Shown: positions 1 to 8,394, counted from the stretch's first letter. The stretch is DNA of 49,646 nt from Bradyrhizobium valentinum (GCF_001440405.1 NZ_LLXX01000190.1:489-50134); one strand, 5' to 3'. Notes: generated from the sequence alone by a model not told the origin. Numbers and translations: made by a program.

Positions 1-154
1 CCTTGGCCTGGCCGTAGAGATTTTGCACCGCGCCGGCCGCTTCGCGCGCACGGCCCTCGGCTTGCGTCTTCGCGTCGCCGGCCATGTCGCCGACGGTGCT
101 TTCGACCTTACCCGCAAAATCCTTGGCCGATCCGGCAATCCGATCCTTGTCCAT
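1..154 (-). CDS. CsbD family stress protein, cut by left edge
   Basis: The first 51 residues of a CsbD-like protein are visible; the rest lies beyond the left edge. It begins MDKDRIAGSAKDFAGKVEST and continues with the hydrophilic Ala/Gly/Lys/Glu-rich helix typical of CsbD proteins (small, soluble, abundant under stress, molecular role unknown). A near-consensus EcfG-type promoter (GGAAC, 16 bases, GGTT) lies on the same strand at 193-217, about 40 bases before the start codon. That points to general stress control independent of the dehydrogenase gene upstream. A second CsbD gene lies at 25271. The family call is strong; the full length cannot be seen. Confidence 0.85.
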   Translation of the reverse strand, partial: MDKDRIAGSAKDFAGKVESTVGDMAGDAKTQAEGRAREAAGAVQNLYGQAK

Positions 155-192
155 CGCGGTTGCTCCTGTTTTTCCAGTTTTTCTTGGGAGCT

Positions 193-217
193 AACCGGCG
201 AGCCCCGTTCGGGTTCC
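193..217 (-). promoter_or_regulatory. Candidate EcfG (general stress sigma) promoter of csbD
   Basis: Read on the minus strand the site is GGAAC (217-213), 16 bases, GGTT (196-193). The alphaproteobacterial EcfG consensus is GGAAC-N16/17-cGTT, so the -35 is exact and the -10 differs at its first base only. It lies in the gap between the dehydrogenase gene and csbD. Confidence 0.6.
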
Positions 218-251
218 TGCCGCTCGGAATGCCTCAGTCAATACGCTTGGC

Positions 252-971
252 TCACAGGATAAGCCCGCCATCGACCACAATGGTCTGGCCGATAATGTAG
301 GACGAAAGCGGCGAGGCCAGGAACAGCGCCGCGCCCGCCATGTCGGCGGGCGTGCCGAGCCGCTTCAACGGGATCCGCTCGAGCGCGCCCTCGAGCCGTT
401 TCGGATTTGATGTCGTCGCCTTGGTCATCTTGGTGTCGACCAGGCCGGGCGCGATGCCGTTGCCGGCCCACGCCTCGCCGAGCGTGCGCGTCAGCCCGAC
501 CGCGCCGGTCTTCGAGGCGTTATAGGCCGGGTTGCCCATCGTGGAATGATAGGCGGCGGTCGAACTGACGATGATCAGCGAACCCTTGCTGGCGCTCAGC
601 ATCGCTTGAAATCTGGTGGCGCACGCCATCAGGCTCATCAGGTTGACTTCCACGACCTTGCGAAAGCCATCCATCTCGAATTCGCCGCGGCGGTAGATCA
701 CCGCGCCCTGCGCCAGCACCAGCACGTCGAGTTTTTCGAACGGCGGTTGCAGTGCCTCGATCGCCTCCGCCTTGCTGATGTCGAGCTGGAAATAGTCGAG
801 CCCTTCGAGATGCGATCCTTCGTCAGGCGAATAGTCCGCGGCGCTGGCGCGGGTGCCACAGACCGCGACGCGCGCCCCTTTGGCGCGGAAAGCCTGCGCG
901 ATACCGTTGCCGATGCCACTGGAGCCGCCGACCACCAGCACCTGCTTGCCGCTAAAATCCAGTTCGTTCAT
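252..971 (-). CDS. SDR family NAD(P)-dependent oxidoreductase
   Basis: A 239-residue classical short-chain dehydrogenase. Visible motifs are the Rossmann glycine motif GGSSGIG near residue 15, the catalytic Ser in VSSTAA, and the catalytic Tyr/Lys as YNASK. The C-terminus IIGQTIVVDGG is the usual SDR ending. The substrate cannot be told. The stretch LGEAWAGNGIAPGLVDT lacks about five residues that family members usually have between the helix and the NGIAPG strand (a GDGIRVN-type segment), which looks like a short in-frame deletion. It starts at the ATG at 971, 23 bases after the acetyltransferase gene on the same strand, so the two may share a transcript. Confidence 0.85.
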   Translation of the reverse strand: MNELDFSGKQVLVVGGSSGIGNGIAQAFRAKGARVAVCGTRASAADYSPDEGSHLEGLDYFQLDISKAEAIEALQPPFEKLDVLVLAQGAVIYRRGEFEMDGFRKVVEVNLMSLMACATRFQAMLSASKGSLIIVSSTAAYHSTMGNPAYNASKTGAVGLTRTLGEAWAGNGIAPGLVDTKMTKATTSNPKRLEGALERIPLKRLGTPADMAGAALFLASPLSSYIIGQTIVVDGGLIL

Positions 972-994
972 CCCTGCGATCCCTCTTGTTGTTT

Positions 995-1513
995 CTAATT
1001 CAAGCCTTCGTCGAGGAATTTGACCATCAGAACCTCGTCGTAATATCGGCCGTCGTGCTTGAGCGCTCGCTTTTCATAGCCGTACGCGACAAAGCCCATG
1101 GTGTCGTAAAGCCGGCGCGCCGCTTCGTTCTCGCTCACCACGGACAACTGGACCATCTCCACGCGCCCGCGCGCATGATCGAGAACGGCCGCGACAAGCA
1201 TTTTCCCAAGCCCCGATTTTCGCGCAGCGCTTCGAACATACATGGCCCAAAGCAATCCCTTATGGCCGTGCTTCGTACCTTCCTGTGCGGCAAATCCGGC
1301 TATTCCCGCGAGCGTCCCATCAAGGAATCCGCCGAAAATATCCGCGCGGGAAATGGCCGCTTCGAACCACGATAGCGGTTGCGCGTTTTCTCTCTCAAAC
1401 GTGCTGCCGAAAGCCTCGGGATTTCTCTGCAGAGCTTCGAGCCGTATCTCTCGATACAGGGCAGCGTCAGCAGGCTCCAGGCGACGAATCCGCAGGCCGC
1501 TAATGTTGGTCAC
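995..1513 (-). CDS. GNAT family N-acetyltransferase
   Basis: A 172-residue GNAT acetyltransferase, which would move acetyl from acetyl-CoA to an unknown amine. It opens with GLRIRRLEPADAALYREIRL, a usual GNAT first strand and helix. The acetyl-CoA loop is seen as RKSGLGKMLVAAVLDHA (about residues 98-114), a variant of R/Q-x-x-G-x-G/A. The strand VQLSVVSENEAARRLYDTMGF is the classic motif B region. It is followed on the same strand, 23 bases on, by the SDR gene at 252-971 and is divergent from the SDR gene at 1609. No substrate can be inferred. Confidence 0.85.
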   Translation of the reverse strand: MTNISGLRIRRLEPADAALYREIRLEALQRNPEAFGSTFERENAQPLSWFEAAISRADIFGGFLDGTLAGIAGFAAQEGTKHGHKGLLWAMYVRSAARKSGLGKMLVAAVLDHARGRVEMVQLSVVSENEAARRLYDTMGFVAYGYEKRALKHDGRYYDEVLMVKFLDEGLN

Positions 1514-1608
1514 GGTTACACCTCGCTCGGCTTCGTTTGACCTGTCTGCGGATCGGTGCCAGCCTTGTCAATCCTGCAACGCGACAGCATTCCCGCCGGG
1601 ATCCCGCC

Positions 1609-2388
1609 ATGTCAGATTTCAAAGAGCTCAGCCGTTCGGTCAAAGGCCTGACCGTTCTCGTCACCGGCGCCGCCAGCGGCATGGGCCGCGCCACGGCGCT
1701 GGTGTTCGCGGCCGAGGGCGCCAATGTCGCGGTTACCGATCTGGATGCCAAGGTTACCCAAGCGGTTGCCGGCGAGATCGCAGCGAATGGCGGCGCGGCA
1801 AAAGCGTGGACGCTCGACGTTGCCAATCCTGACGACATCATCACGGTCGTCAACGACGTCGCCGCACATTTCGGCTCCCTCGATATCGTTATTAATAACG
1901 CCGGCATCTCCGTTCGCGTGGCGATCGACGATGACGGTTATGAAGCCGCCTGGGACAAGGCGCTAGCTGTGATGCTGACCGCGCATCCGCGCATCATCCG
2001 GGCTGCGCTGCCGCATTTGCGTCGGTCGAAGAGCCCGCGCATCGTCAATATCGCATCGACCGAGGCGCTCGGCGCGACCGCGTTGCACAGCCCCTATTCG
2101 GCAGCGAAAGCCGGCGTCATCGGCTTGACGCGTTCGCTCGCCGTCGAACTCGGCCGCGAGGGCATCACCGTGAACTGCATCTGCCCCGGCCCGATCCGCA
2201 CCGCGATCACCGAGCGGATTTCCGAAGAGCACAAGACGATCTACGCCAAGCGTCGCACTGCACTCGGCCGCTACGGCTATCCCGAAGAGGTGGCGCACAT
2301 GACGCTGAGCCTGTGCCTGCCGGCGGCCTCCTTCCTGACCGGCGCGGTGATCCCCGTCGACGGCGGCCTGATGGCGCGAAACGCGTAG
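1609..2388 (+). CDS. SDR family oxidoreductase
   Basis: A 259-residue short-chain dehydrogenase starting at the ATG at 1609 (MSDFKELSRSVKGLTVLVTG). The cofactor motif is GAASGMG, followed by NNAG at the end of strand 4 and the catalytic Ser in NIAST. The catalytic Tyr/Lys are in YSAAKAG, and the ending is GAVIPVDGG. Upstream in-frame codons are possible starts but would precede the normal SDR N-terminus. It reads toward the dioxygenase gene 98 bases on, so the two may form one transcription unit for oxidation of an unidentified substrate. The family is certain, the reaction unknown. Confidence 0.85.
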   Translation: MSDFKELSRSVKGLTVLVTGAASGMGRATALVFAAEGANVAVTDLDAKVTQAVAGEIAANGGAAKAWTLDVANPDDIITVVNDVAAHFGSLDIVINNAGISVRVAIDDDGYEAAWDKALAVMLTAHPRIIRAALPHLRRSKSPRIVNIASTEALGATALHSPYSAAKAGVIGLTRSLAVELGREGITVNCICPGPIRTAITERISEEHKTIYAKRRTALGRYGYPEEVAHMTLSLCLPAASFLTGAVIPVDGGLMARNA

Positions 2389-2486
2389 CGGGCATGCGTC
2401 CGCAGCGTTGACTTGGAGACGTCGGGGAGTAATTTTTCTCGCAAAGAGAGCGGGACGAACCGCCCGCCGCATACTGGAGAGACGCC

Positions 2487-3374
2487 ATGACGGTCACGAT
2501 CCGGCAGCTTCATCCGCATTTTTTCGGCGAGGTTTCGGGCGTCGATCTGCGAAAGCCCCTGACGCCGCAGGAAGCGGCCGACATCGAAGCCGGCATGGAC
2601 AAATATGCCGTGCTGCTGTTTCGCAACCAGGACATCACGGACGAACAGCAACTGGCCTTTGCGCTGAATTTCGGCGAGCGCGAGAAGGCGCGGGGCGGCA
2701 CCATCACCAAGAAGGAAGACTACCGGCTGACCACCGGGCTGAACGACGTCTCCAATCTCGGCAAGGACGGCAAGCCGCTGCCGCGCGACAGCCGCACCCA
2801 TCTGTTCAATCTCGGAAACTGCCTGTGGCATTCCGACAGCTCGTTCCGCCCGATCCCGGCAAAATTTTCGCTGCTGTCGGCGCGGGTGGTGAACCCCAAG
2901 GGTGGCAACACCGAGTTCGCCGACATGCGCGCGGCCTATGACGCGCTCGACGACGAGACCAAGGCCGAGATCGAGGACCTGATCTGCGAGCATTCGCTGA
3001 TGTATTCGCGTGGCTCGCTCGGCTTCCTGGATTATACCGACGAAGAGAAGGCGATGTTCAAGCCGGTGCTGCAGCGGCTGGTGCGGACCCATCCGGTGCA
3101 TCGCCGCAAGTCGCTGTACCTGTCATCGCATGCGGGCGCCATCAAAGGCATGAGCGTGCCCGAGGCGCGGCTGTTGCTTCGCGACCTCACCGAGCACGCC
3201 ACGCAGCCGGAATTCGTCTACGTCCATAAATGGACCGTGCATGATCTCGTGATGTGGGACAACCGCCAGACCATGCATCGCGTGCGGCGTTATGACCAGT
3301 CGCAGCCCCGCGACATGCGCCGCGCCACGGTTGCCGGTACCGAGCCGACGGTGCAGCAGCAAGCGGCGGAGTAA
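2487..3374 (+). CDS. TfdA-like Fe(II)/2-oxoglutarate-dependent dioxygenase
   Basis: A 295-residue TauD/TfdA family oxygenase. The 2-His-1-carboxylate iron site is visible as LWHSDSSF (His115, Asp117) and the distal His264 in NRQTMHRVRRYD. The 2-oxoglutarate-binding Arg lies 11-15 residues further on, in QPRDMRRATVAG. Spacing matches that known for TfdA (His114, Asp116, His263, Arg274 in the 2,4-D enzyme), and length and N-terminus (VTIRQLHPHFFGEVSGVDLR) resemble the TfdA-alpha forms of Bradyrhizobium. Family members cleave aryl-ether or sulfonate bonds by hydroxylation, so a phenoxyacid substrate is possible but unproven. GGAGAG sits before the ATG. A palindromic repeat follows the stop codon. 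Confidence 0.85.
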   Translation: MTVTIRQLHPHFFGEVSGVDLRKPLTPQEAADIEAGMDKYAVLLFRNQDITDEQQLAFALNFGEREKARGGTITKKEDYRLTTGLNDVSNLGKDGKPLPRDSRTHLFNLGNCLWHSDSSFRPIPAKFSLLSARVVNPKGGNTEFADMRAAYDALDDETKAEIEDLICEHSLMYSRGSLGFLDYTDEEKAMFKPVLQRLVRTHPVHRRKSLYLSSHAGAIKGMSVPEARLLLRDLTEHATQPEFVYVHKWTVHDLVMWDNRQTMHRVRRYDQSQPRDMRRATVAGTEPTVQQQAAE

Positions 3375-3391
3375 GTTGCCACAAAATCGGT

Positions 3392-3523
3392 GTCGTCCCT
3401 GCGAACGCAGGGACCCATAACCACCGGCTTCGGTTGTTTGAGCTTCGGTTGTTTGAACGGTAGCTGCCCCATCGCTTCACGGATGGGCCGCGGCGTATGG
3501 GTCCCTGCGTTCGCAGGGACGAC
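3392..3523. repeat. Dispersed palindromic element R1, copy 1
   Basis: The left end reads GTCGTCCCTGCGAACGCAGG and the right end is its reverse complement, ending at 3523, so the ~130 bases can fold into one long hairpin. Each arm also holds a small internal palindrome (CCTGCGAACGCAGG). Related copies lie at 32056, 46681 and 49485. This copy fills the gap between the convergent tfdA-like and yqgE genes. Confidence 0.85.
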
Positions 3524-3547
3524 GCGGCGAACGTCCCGAAAACACTC

Positions 3548-4225
3548 CTACGCGTGCCCGGCCTCGTTCGACAGCATGCCGGGGTCGATACCGATCTTGC
3601 GCAGCGCGCGCTGGTACTTGTCGTCGACGTCGTCGCCGAAGATCAGGTCCGGGTCGGCGTCGCAATGCAGCCAGCCATTGTGCTGGATCTCGTCCTCGAG
3701 CTGGCCCGGCGCCCAGCCGGCATAGCCCAGCGCCAGGATCGCGTGCTTCGGTCCGGTGCCCTTGGCGATCGCCTTGAGGATGTCGACCGTGGCGGTCAGG
3801 CAGATGTCGTCGTCGATGTTCAGCGTCGCGTCCTGGATGAAGAAGTCGCTCGAATGCAGCACGAAGCCGCGGCCGGTATCGACCGGGCCACCCTTGAGCA
3901 CCTGCATGGACTCGGCGTTTTCCGGCAGCTTGATCTGGTCGGCCTTCTCGATGATGTCGAGCTGCACCAGCAATCCCGGAAAGTCGATGCTGCCGGCCGG
4001 ACGGTTGACGATGATGCCCATCGCCCCTTCCGAGGAATGCGCGCACATGTAGATGACGGAGCGCTCGAAGCGCGGATCGCCCATGACCGGCATGGCAATC
4101 AGCAGCCGGCCGTCCATGTAACCGCCGCCGGACGAATTATCGCCAAAGCCGGCGGCTTTGCGGCGAACGGGCTTCGGTGTCTTGCCTTCAGGGCTCATCC
4201 GCAAAGGCCTCTCTTGCTGGCTCAT
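3548..4225 (-). CDS. YqgE/AlgH family protein (UPF0301)
   Basis: A cytosolic protein of the YqgE/AlgH (DUF179) family, about 225 residues from the ATG chosen at 4225. Family signatures are GRLLIAMPVMGDPRFERSVI, the motif HSSEGAMGIIVNRP, and GGPVDTGRGFVLH. The last region, LALGYAGWAPGQLEDEI, is the usual C-terminal signature. The biochemical function of the family is not settled. A TTG at 4258 and an ATG at 4198 (with GAGAGG nine bases before it) are alternative starts. It is divergent from the DsbD-alpha-like gene at 4334 and convergent with the dioxygenase gene across the R1 repeat. Confidence 0.85.
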   Translation of the reverse strand: MSQQERPLRMSPEGKTPKPVRRKAAGFGDNSSGGGYMDGRLLIAMPVMGDPRFERSVIYMCAHSSEGAMGIIVNRPAGSIDFPGLLVQLDIIEKADQIKLPENAESMQVLKGGPVDTGRGFVLHSSDFFIQDATLNIDDDICLTATVDILKAIAKGTGPKHAILALGYAGWAPGQLEDEIQHNGWLHCDADPDLIFGDDVDDKYQRALRKIGIDPGMLSNEAGHA

Positions 4226-4333
4226 ATCCTGATATCGGGTTCGGTTTCTGTCAATCAAGCTTCCGGCGTCATTCGGCGGCCGATCACACGCAATTCAATG
4301 GTTTGCTGCGAAACTTGGCTGTAAAGACGTTCC

Positions 4334-5167
4334 ATGATTGCGATAGTTCCCCTGCGCGCCGCGGTCGGCGTCGCCGCCTTATGTGTAGCGTGTGCGACGT
4401 CGGAAGTTCGCGCCGAGGATGCGTCGCCGTGGCAACGTGACGCCCATTCCGCGGTCCGGTTGCTGGCGGGATCACGCAGCGGCACGGTGCTGCTCGGCGG
4501 CGTAGCCATCCAGTTGCAGCCGGGGTGGAAGACTTATTGGCGAACGCCCGGCGATTCCGGCGTCCCGCCACGCTTCGATTTCTCCAAGTCGGATAATGTC
4601 GAGGCCGTGACCGTGCTGTGGCCGGCGCCGATGAAATTTGACGATGGCGCGGGCGGCACCGCGCTGGGATACAAGCACCAAGTCGTGCTGCCGTTGCGGA
4701 TCGTCGCCAAAAATGCCGACAAGCCGGTGACGTTGCGCGCTCACATCAATTACGCCGTCTGCGACAAGATCTGCATTCCCGTCGAAGCCGATGCCGAGCT
4801 CGCTTTTGCCAGCGTGGCCAGCACCGAGGACGGCAACCTGTCCGATGCGCTCAATGCGGTGCCGAAGCCCGCCAATGTGGGCGACCCCAATCCACTGACC
4901 ATCCGCGACGTCAAGCGCGAGGGAAAGAACGTGCTGGTCGACGTGACCGCGCCTGAGGCCAGGGAGGTCAACCTGTTCGCCGAGGGGCCGACGCCCGACT
5001 GGGCGTTACCGGTTCCCAAGCTCGTGGAGCAAGGCCCGCCCGGCGTCAAACGCTTTGCCTTCGAACTCGACGGCCTGCCGCCCGGCGCCAGTCCCGAAGG
5101 CGCCGCACTGAAACTGACGCTGGTCGGCGGCGACCGGGCCTACGAGTTCAACGTCAGTTTGAATTGA
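4334..5167 (+). CDS. Periplasmic DsbD-alpha-like thiol-disulfide protein
   Basis: A 277-residue exported protein with a signal peptide (hydrophobic core about residues 7-22). The mature part resembles the N-terminal alpha domain of DsbD and of ScsB copper-resistance proteins: LLGGVAIQLQPGWKTYWRTP, then FPAP-like LWPAPMKF, and INYAVCDKICIPVEA. The last motif carries two Cys four residues apart, as in the DsbD alpha redox pair. There is no membrane or C-terminal thioredoxin domain, so this is a stand-alone alpha module that would need a separate electron donor. A 10-bp hairpin at 5251-5279 ends the transcript. The role in disulfide or copper handling is inferred. Confidence 0.75.
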   Translation: MIAIVPLRAAVGVAALCVACATSEVRAEDASPWQRDAHSAVRLLAGSRSGTVLLGGVAIQLQPGWKTYWRTPGDSGVPPRFDFSKSDNVEAVTVLWPAPMKFDDGAGGTALGYKHQVVLPLRIVAKNADKPVTLRAHINYAVCDKICIPVEADAELAFASVASTEDGNLSDALNAVPKPANVGDPNPLTIRDVKREGKNVLVDVTAPEAREVNLFAEGPTPDWALPVPKLVEQGPPGVKRFAFELDGLPPGASPEGAALKLTLVGGDRAYEFNVSLN

Positions 5168-5250
5168 CTCGACCTGCCGTTCCTGCGGACGTGCTCAGCC
5201 GCGCCACGATGCCGCAAGGTGTTTCCACCGGTGCAGCGACGCTTCCAGTC

Positions 5251-5279
5251 AGAGGAGAGCCGCTTGGCAGCTCTCCTCT
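5251..5279. terminator. Bidirectional hairpin between convergent genes
   Basis: A perfect 10-bp stem, AGAGGAGAGC (5251-5260) with GCTCTCCTCT (5270-5279), around a nine-base loop. It lies between the stop of the DsbD-alpha-like gene (+) and the stop of the small secreted protein gene (-). There is only a short T run, so its strength as an intrinsic terminator is uncertain. Confidence 0.6.
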
Positions 5280-5298
5280 TCAGCAACGTGTATCCTCC

Positions 5299-5586
5299 CT
5301 AGCTCTTCTGGCCGCTCATCTGCTGAGCGCGCATATAGCTCTTGCAGGCGCTACGCATGTCGCCCTTTGACATGGCGGTATTCGCCGCGCCCATCTCTTT
5401 CATCATCGCAAATTTGCCGGGGGTATCAGGCATAGCGTTACCGGACGCGACGAGCTTGGCCATGTTTTCGCTTGTGCAACCCGTCTTCTGGGCAGAAGCC
5501 TTCTGGGCAGAAGCCTTCTGGGCAGAAGCCGGGCTGACAGCCAGCGCGGTGGTGATCGTTACAGCGGTGACGAGCAGTAGTTTCAT
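5299..5586 (-). CDS. Small secreted protein of unknown function
   Basis: Starting from the ATG at 5586, this gives 95 residues with a clear signal peptide (MKLLLVTAVTITTALAVSPA, then ASA). An in-frame extension to 5610 is possible but would precede the signal peptide. Just after the likely cleavage site the protein has three tandem SAQKA units, encoded by a perfect 15-bp direct repeat (5486-5530). The mature part has two Cys (TGCTSEN and RSACKSYM), which could form a disulfide, and is otherwise helical. I do not recognise the family. It is convergent with the DsbD-alpha-like gene. Confidence 0.7.
   Translation of the reverse strand: MKLLLVTAVTITTALAVSPASAQKASAQKASAQKTGCTSENMAKLVASGNAMPDTPGKFAMMKEMGAANTAMSKGDMRSACKSYMRAQQMSGQKS
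5486..5530. repeat. Three tandem 15-bp repeats inside a secreted-protein gene
   Basis: The unit TTCTGGGCAGAAGCC occurs three times without mismatch at 5486-5500, 5501-5515 and 5516-5530. It is in frame, so changes in copy number would only add or remove five residues near the start of the mature protein. Confidence 0.95.
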
Positions 5587-5899
5587 ATTTATCCTCCCCG
5601 GCCGCACCATGCGGCCAGGGCTAAAAGTTGGAAAAGGTCGGAAAAGTTCCAGCGCGCTGGGTTGCGTGGGCCTGCTTGGGTTCGCGGAAGCACAGTCGCA
5701 GAGTTCAGTTGCAGGGCGCCACCTGCCGTGATGGAGCTATCTCGCCCTGAAACGTGACGTTACGTCGCGGCCCAAAGCCGCCGGATACGCCGCGCGGGAA
5801 CGGCGCGTCGCTAGCCCGCAATCCAACCTAATCTTAACGAATGGTTGATACATCCGACCATCGCCGCCGCCTCGCGGCGCGTTTCGGGGATGCACCCTT

Positions 5900-7267
5900 G
5901 TGGCCGTGATGGATACGCAATCCGCAACCGCCTCGCCCGCCGGCGTGATCGCGCGCCTGCGCGCGCTGCTTGGCGGCTCCAATGAAGCCTCCGTCACGAG
6001 GCGGCTGGCCGGCACGATCTTCATCATCCGCGTCTTCAGCGCAGCCCTCGCCTATTTCTCGCAGATCCTGCTGGCGCGCTGGATGGGCGGCTCGGATTAC
6101 GGCGTCTATGTCTATGTCTGGACCTGGGTGCTGCTACTCGGCAGCATGATGGATTTCGGCATCTCGGCGTCGGCGCAGAAGATCATTCCTGAGTATCGAA
6201 CCCGCGGCGAACATGCCCTGCTGCGCGGCTTCCTCTCCGGCAGCCGCTGGATCACCTTCGCCGTCTCCTCCATCGTCTCGCTGCTGCTGGCGGGCGTGGT
6301 GAAGGGATTGTCGCCGTGGATCGACGCCAACGCGATCGTTCCCCTCTATATCGGCTGCCTGACGCTGCCGGCGTTTGTCGTCGCCAACACCCAGGACGGC
6401 ATCGCCCGCTCGCATGACTGGATGCAGCTCGGCCTGATGCCGCAATTCATTGTGCGGCAGTCGCTGATCATCGGCCTCACCGCCGGCGCCTTCGTGCTCG
6501 GCTTCAATCTCGGCGCTACCGCCGCGATGTGGGCGAGCGCCGCGGCGGTCTGGATCGCGATGATCGGCCAGATGATCGTGCTGAACCGTCGGCTCGGCGG
6601 CCATATCGAGCCCGGTCCGAAGGCCTATGATTTCCGCGGCTGGCTCGCGGTCTCACTGCCGATCCTGATGGTCGAAGGATTTTACCTGCTGCTGTCCTAC
6701 ACCGACGTGCTGGTGCTGCAGCAATTCCGCTCGTCGGAAGAAGTCGGCGTCTATTTCGCTGTCATAAAGACGTTGGCGCTGGTCTCATTCATTCACTACG
6801 CGATGGCGGCGACAACGGCGCACCGCTTTGCCGAGTATCATGCGCAGGGCGACAAGCCGCGGCTTTCAGCCTATGTGGCGCACGCGATCCAGTGGACGTT
6901 CTGGCCGTCGCTCGCGGCGACCGTCCTGCTGCTGGCGCTCGGCAAGCCGCTGTTGTGGCTGTTCGGACCGCAATTCGTGGTGGGCTACGACATCATGTTC
7001 ATTGCCGCAGTTGGACTCGTGGTGCGTTCCGCCATCGGCCCGGTCGAGCGGCTGCTCAACATGCTCGGCCACCAGCACATCTGCGCGCTGGCCTATGCGC
7101 TCGCCTTCGTCATGAACCTCGTGCTGTGCGTGATGCTGGTGCCGCGCTTTGGCGGCCACGGCGCAGCGGCCGCGACCTCGATCTCGCTGGCGTTCGAGAC
7201 GGTGCTTCTATTCTGGATCGTGCGCCGGCGGCTCGGCCTGCACGTGCTGGCGTTCGGCAAACGCTGA
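5900..7267 (+). CDS. Polysaccharide/oligosaccharide flippase family protein
   Basis: A 455-residue multi-spanning membrane protein of the MOP/MATE superfamily, Wzx-like branch. It would flip a lipid-linked saccharide across the inner membrane. The first helix region reads TIFIIRVFSAALAYFSQILL followed by ARWMGGSDYGVYVYV, typical of the polysaccharide synthesis N-terminal domain. About 12 hydrophobic segments follow, and the C-terminal part (GYDIMFIAAVGLVVRSAIGP) matches the family's second half. The start may be the GTG at 5900 or the ATG at 5909. No glycosyltransferase genes adjoin it, so the carried glycan cannot be named. Confidence 0.8.
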   Translation: MAVMDTQSATASPAGVIARLRALLGGSNEASVTRRLAGTIFIIRVFSAALAYFSQILLARWMGGSDYGVYVYVWTWVLLLGSMMDFGISASAQKIIPEYRTRGEHALLRGFLSGSRWITFAVSSIVSLLLAGVVKGLSPWIDANAIVPLYIGCLTLPAFVVANTQDGIARSHDWMQLGLMPQFIVRQSLIIGLTAGAFVLGFNLGATAAMWASAAAVWIAMIGQMIVLNRRLGGHIEPGPKAYDFRGWLAVSLPILMVEGFYLLLSYTDVLVLQQFRSSEEVGVYFAVIKTLALVSFIHYAMAATTAHRFAEYHAQGDKPRLSAYVAHAIQWTFWPSLAATVLLLALGKPLLWLFGPQFVVGYDIMFIAAVGLVVRSAIGPVERLLNMLGHQHICALAYALAFVMNLVLCVMLVPRFGGHGAAAATSISLAFETVLLFWIVRRRLGLHVLAFGKR

Positions 7268-7552
7268 TCCGGAAGATCAATGAGACAGCAAGTGCGGCTG
7301 ATCTGTTCGCCCTGAATTAGTTAGCAATCGGCTTTTTCCGTTTCCCCCCGCTCGGCCTACGCCTTGTATCTGCCTCATTTGAACCTGCAGGACGCAGCTA
7401 TCGTCGATTGCCGGCATAATGGGGAAAATATCCAACGAACTCCCCTGTTCGCATGAAACATTCTTATTTCCTTCGATCCTTTGCGATCGATGGAACGGCT
7501 GTACCGACGTTGATATATAGTTGAGCATTGGAACCGAGATCTGATCCTGGAA

Positions 7553-8383
7553 ATGATTGATCCACTGTACGTCGCATCGGGATTCGGCGTCGGCCTGCTG
7601 GTCGGGATGACGGGTGTCGGTGGCGGCTCCCTGATGACGCCGTTGCTGATCCTGCTGTTCGGCATTCATCCAGCAACCGCCGTCGGCACTGATCTGCTAT
7701 ACGCTGCGGCTACCAAGGCCGGCGGCAGCGTGGTGCATGGCTGGGCCCGCAGCATTCACTGGCCGGCCGTAATGCGCCTCGCCAGCGGTAGCATCCCGGC
7801 GAGCATGGTGACGCTGCTCGTGCTGTGGCAGCTCGACCTCAACGGGGCATCCGCGCGCAGCCTGATCAATCTGGTGCTGTGCTTTGCGCTCATCCTCACC
7901 GCGACATCGTTGATCTTCCGCAAGGCGATCATGGATCGATACCGCCGGCGTATGGAACGGCTCGATGCCTCGACGACCGGCAGCGCGACCGTGATGGTCG
8001 GCGTAGCGCTGGGCGTGCTGGTCTCGATCTCGTCGGTGGGTGCCGGCGCAGTTGGGGTAACCGCGCTGCTGCTGCTTTATCCGCGCCTGCCGATGGCAAG
8101 CATCGTCGGCTCCGACATTGCGCACGCGGTACCGCTGACGCTGGTGGCGGGCATCGGCCACTGGGCACTGGGTTCGGTCGATTGGGCGCTCATGGGTGTG
8201 CTGCTGATAGGCTCATTGCCTGGCATCGTTATCGGCAGTTACTGTGCGGTTCGGGTGCCGGAGACCGTGTTGAGGCTGGTACTGGCCTCGGTTCTGGTTC
8301 TGGTCGCCGGCAAGCTTGTCGTCAACGAGCTGCATTTCTCGACGGAGAGCGTCGCAGCCGTTACCGGGAGCACCGCCCGTTAG
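7553..8383 (+). CDS. TauE/SafE family permease (sulfite/organic anion exporter type)
   Basis: A 276-residue membrane protein with about eight hydrophobic segments. The family signature is seen in both halves: GFGVGLLVGMTGVGGGSLMT plus HPATAVGTDLLYAAATKAGG near the N-terminus, and ALGVLVSISSVGAGAVGVTA plus IVGSDIAHAVPLTL in the second half. Members are proposed to export sulfite, sulfoacetate or related anions. The cys cluster begins only about 3 kb away, so a sulfur role is possible, but the gene is not in that operon. The stop codon sits inside the loop of a terminator-like hairpin at 8366-8394. Confidence 0.85.
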   Translation: MIDPLYVASGFGVGLLVGMTGVGGGSLMTPLLILLFGIHPATAVGTDLLYAAATKAGGSVVHGWARSIHWPAVMRLASGSIPASMVTLLVLWQLDLNGASARSLINLVLCFALILTATSLIFRKAIMDRYRRRMERLDASTTGSATVMVGVALGVLVSISSVGAGAVGVTALLLLYPRLPMASIVGSDIAHAVPLTLVAGIGHWALGSVDWALMGVLLIGSLPGIVIGSYCAVRVPETVLRLVLASVLVLVAGKLVVNELHFSTESVAAVTGSTAR

Positions 8384-8394
8384 GGCGTGCTCCC
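8366..8394. terminator. Hairpin terminator spanning the stop codon of the TauE/SafE gene
   Basis: GGGAGCACCGCCC (8366-8378) pairs with GGGCGTGCTCCC (8383-8394) with one bulged C. The TAG stop (8381-8383) lies in the loop region. It fills the 25-base gap between this gene and the convergent 3-hydroxybutyrate dehydrogenase gene, so it may serve both. Confidence 0.6.

Noticed and set aside
3392..3523. CRISPR-like repeat or insertion sequence
   Set aside because: The repeats are single dispersed hairpins, not regularly spaced arrays, and there is no transposase frame in or beside any copy.
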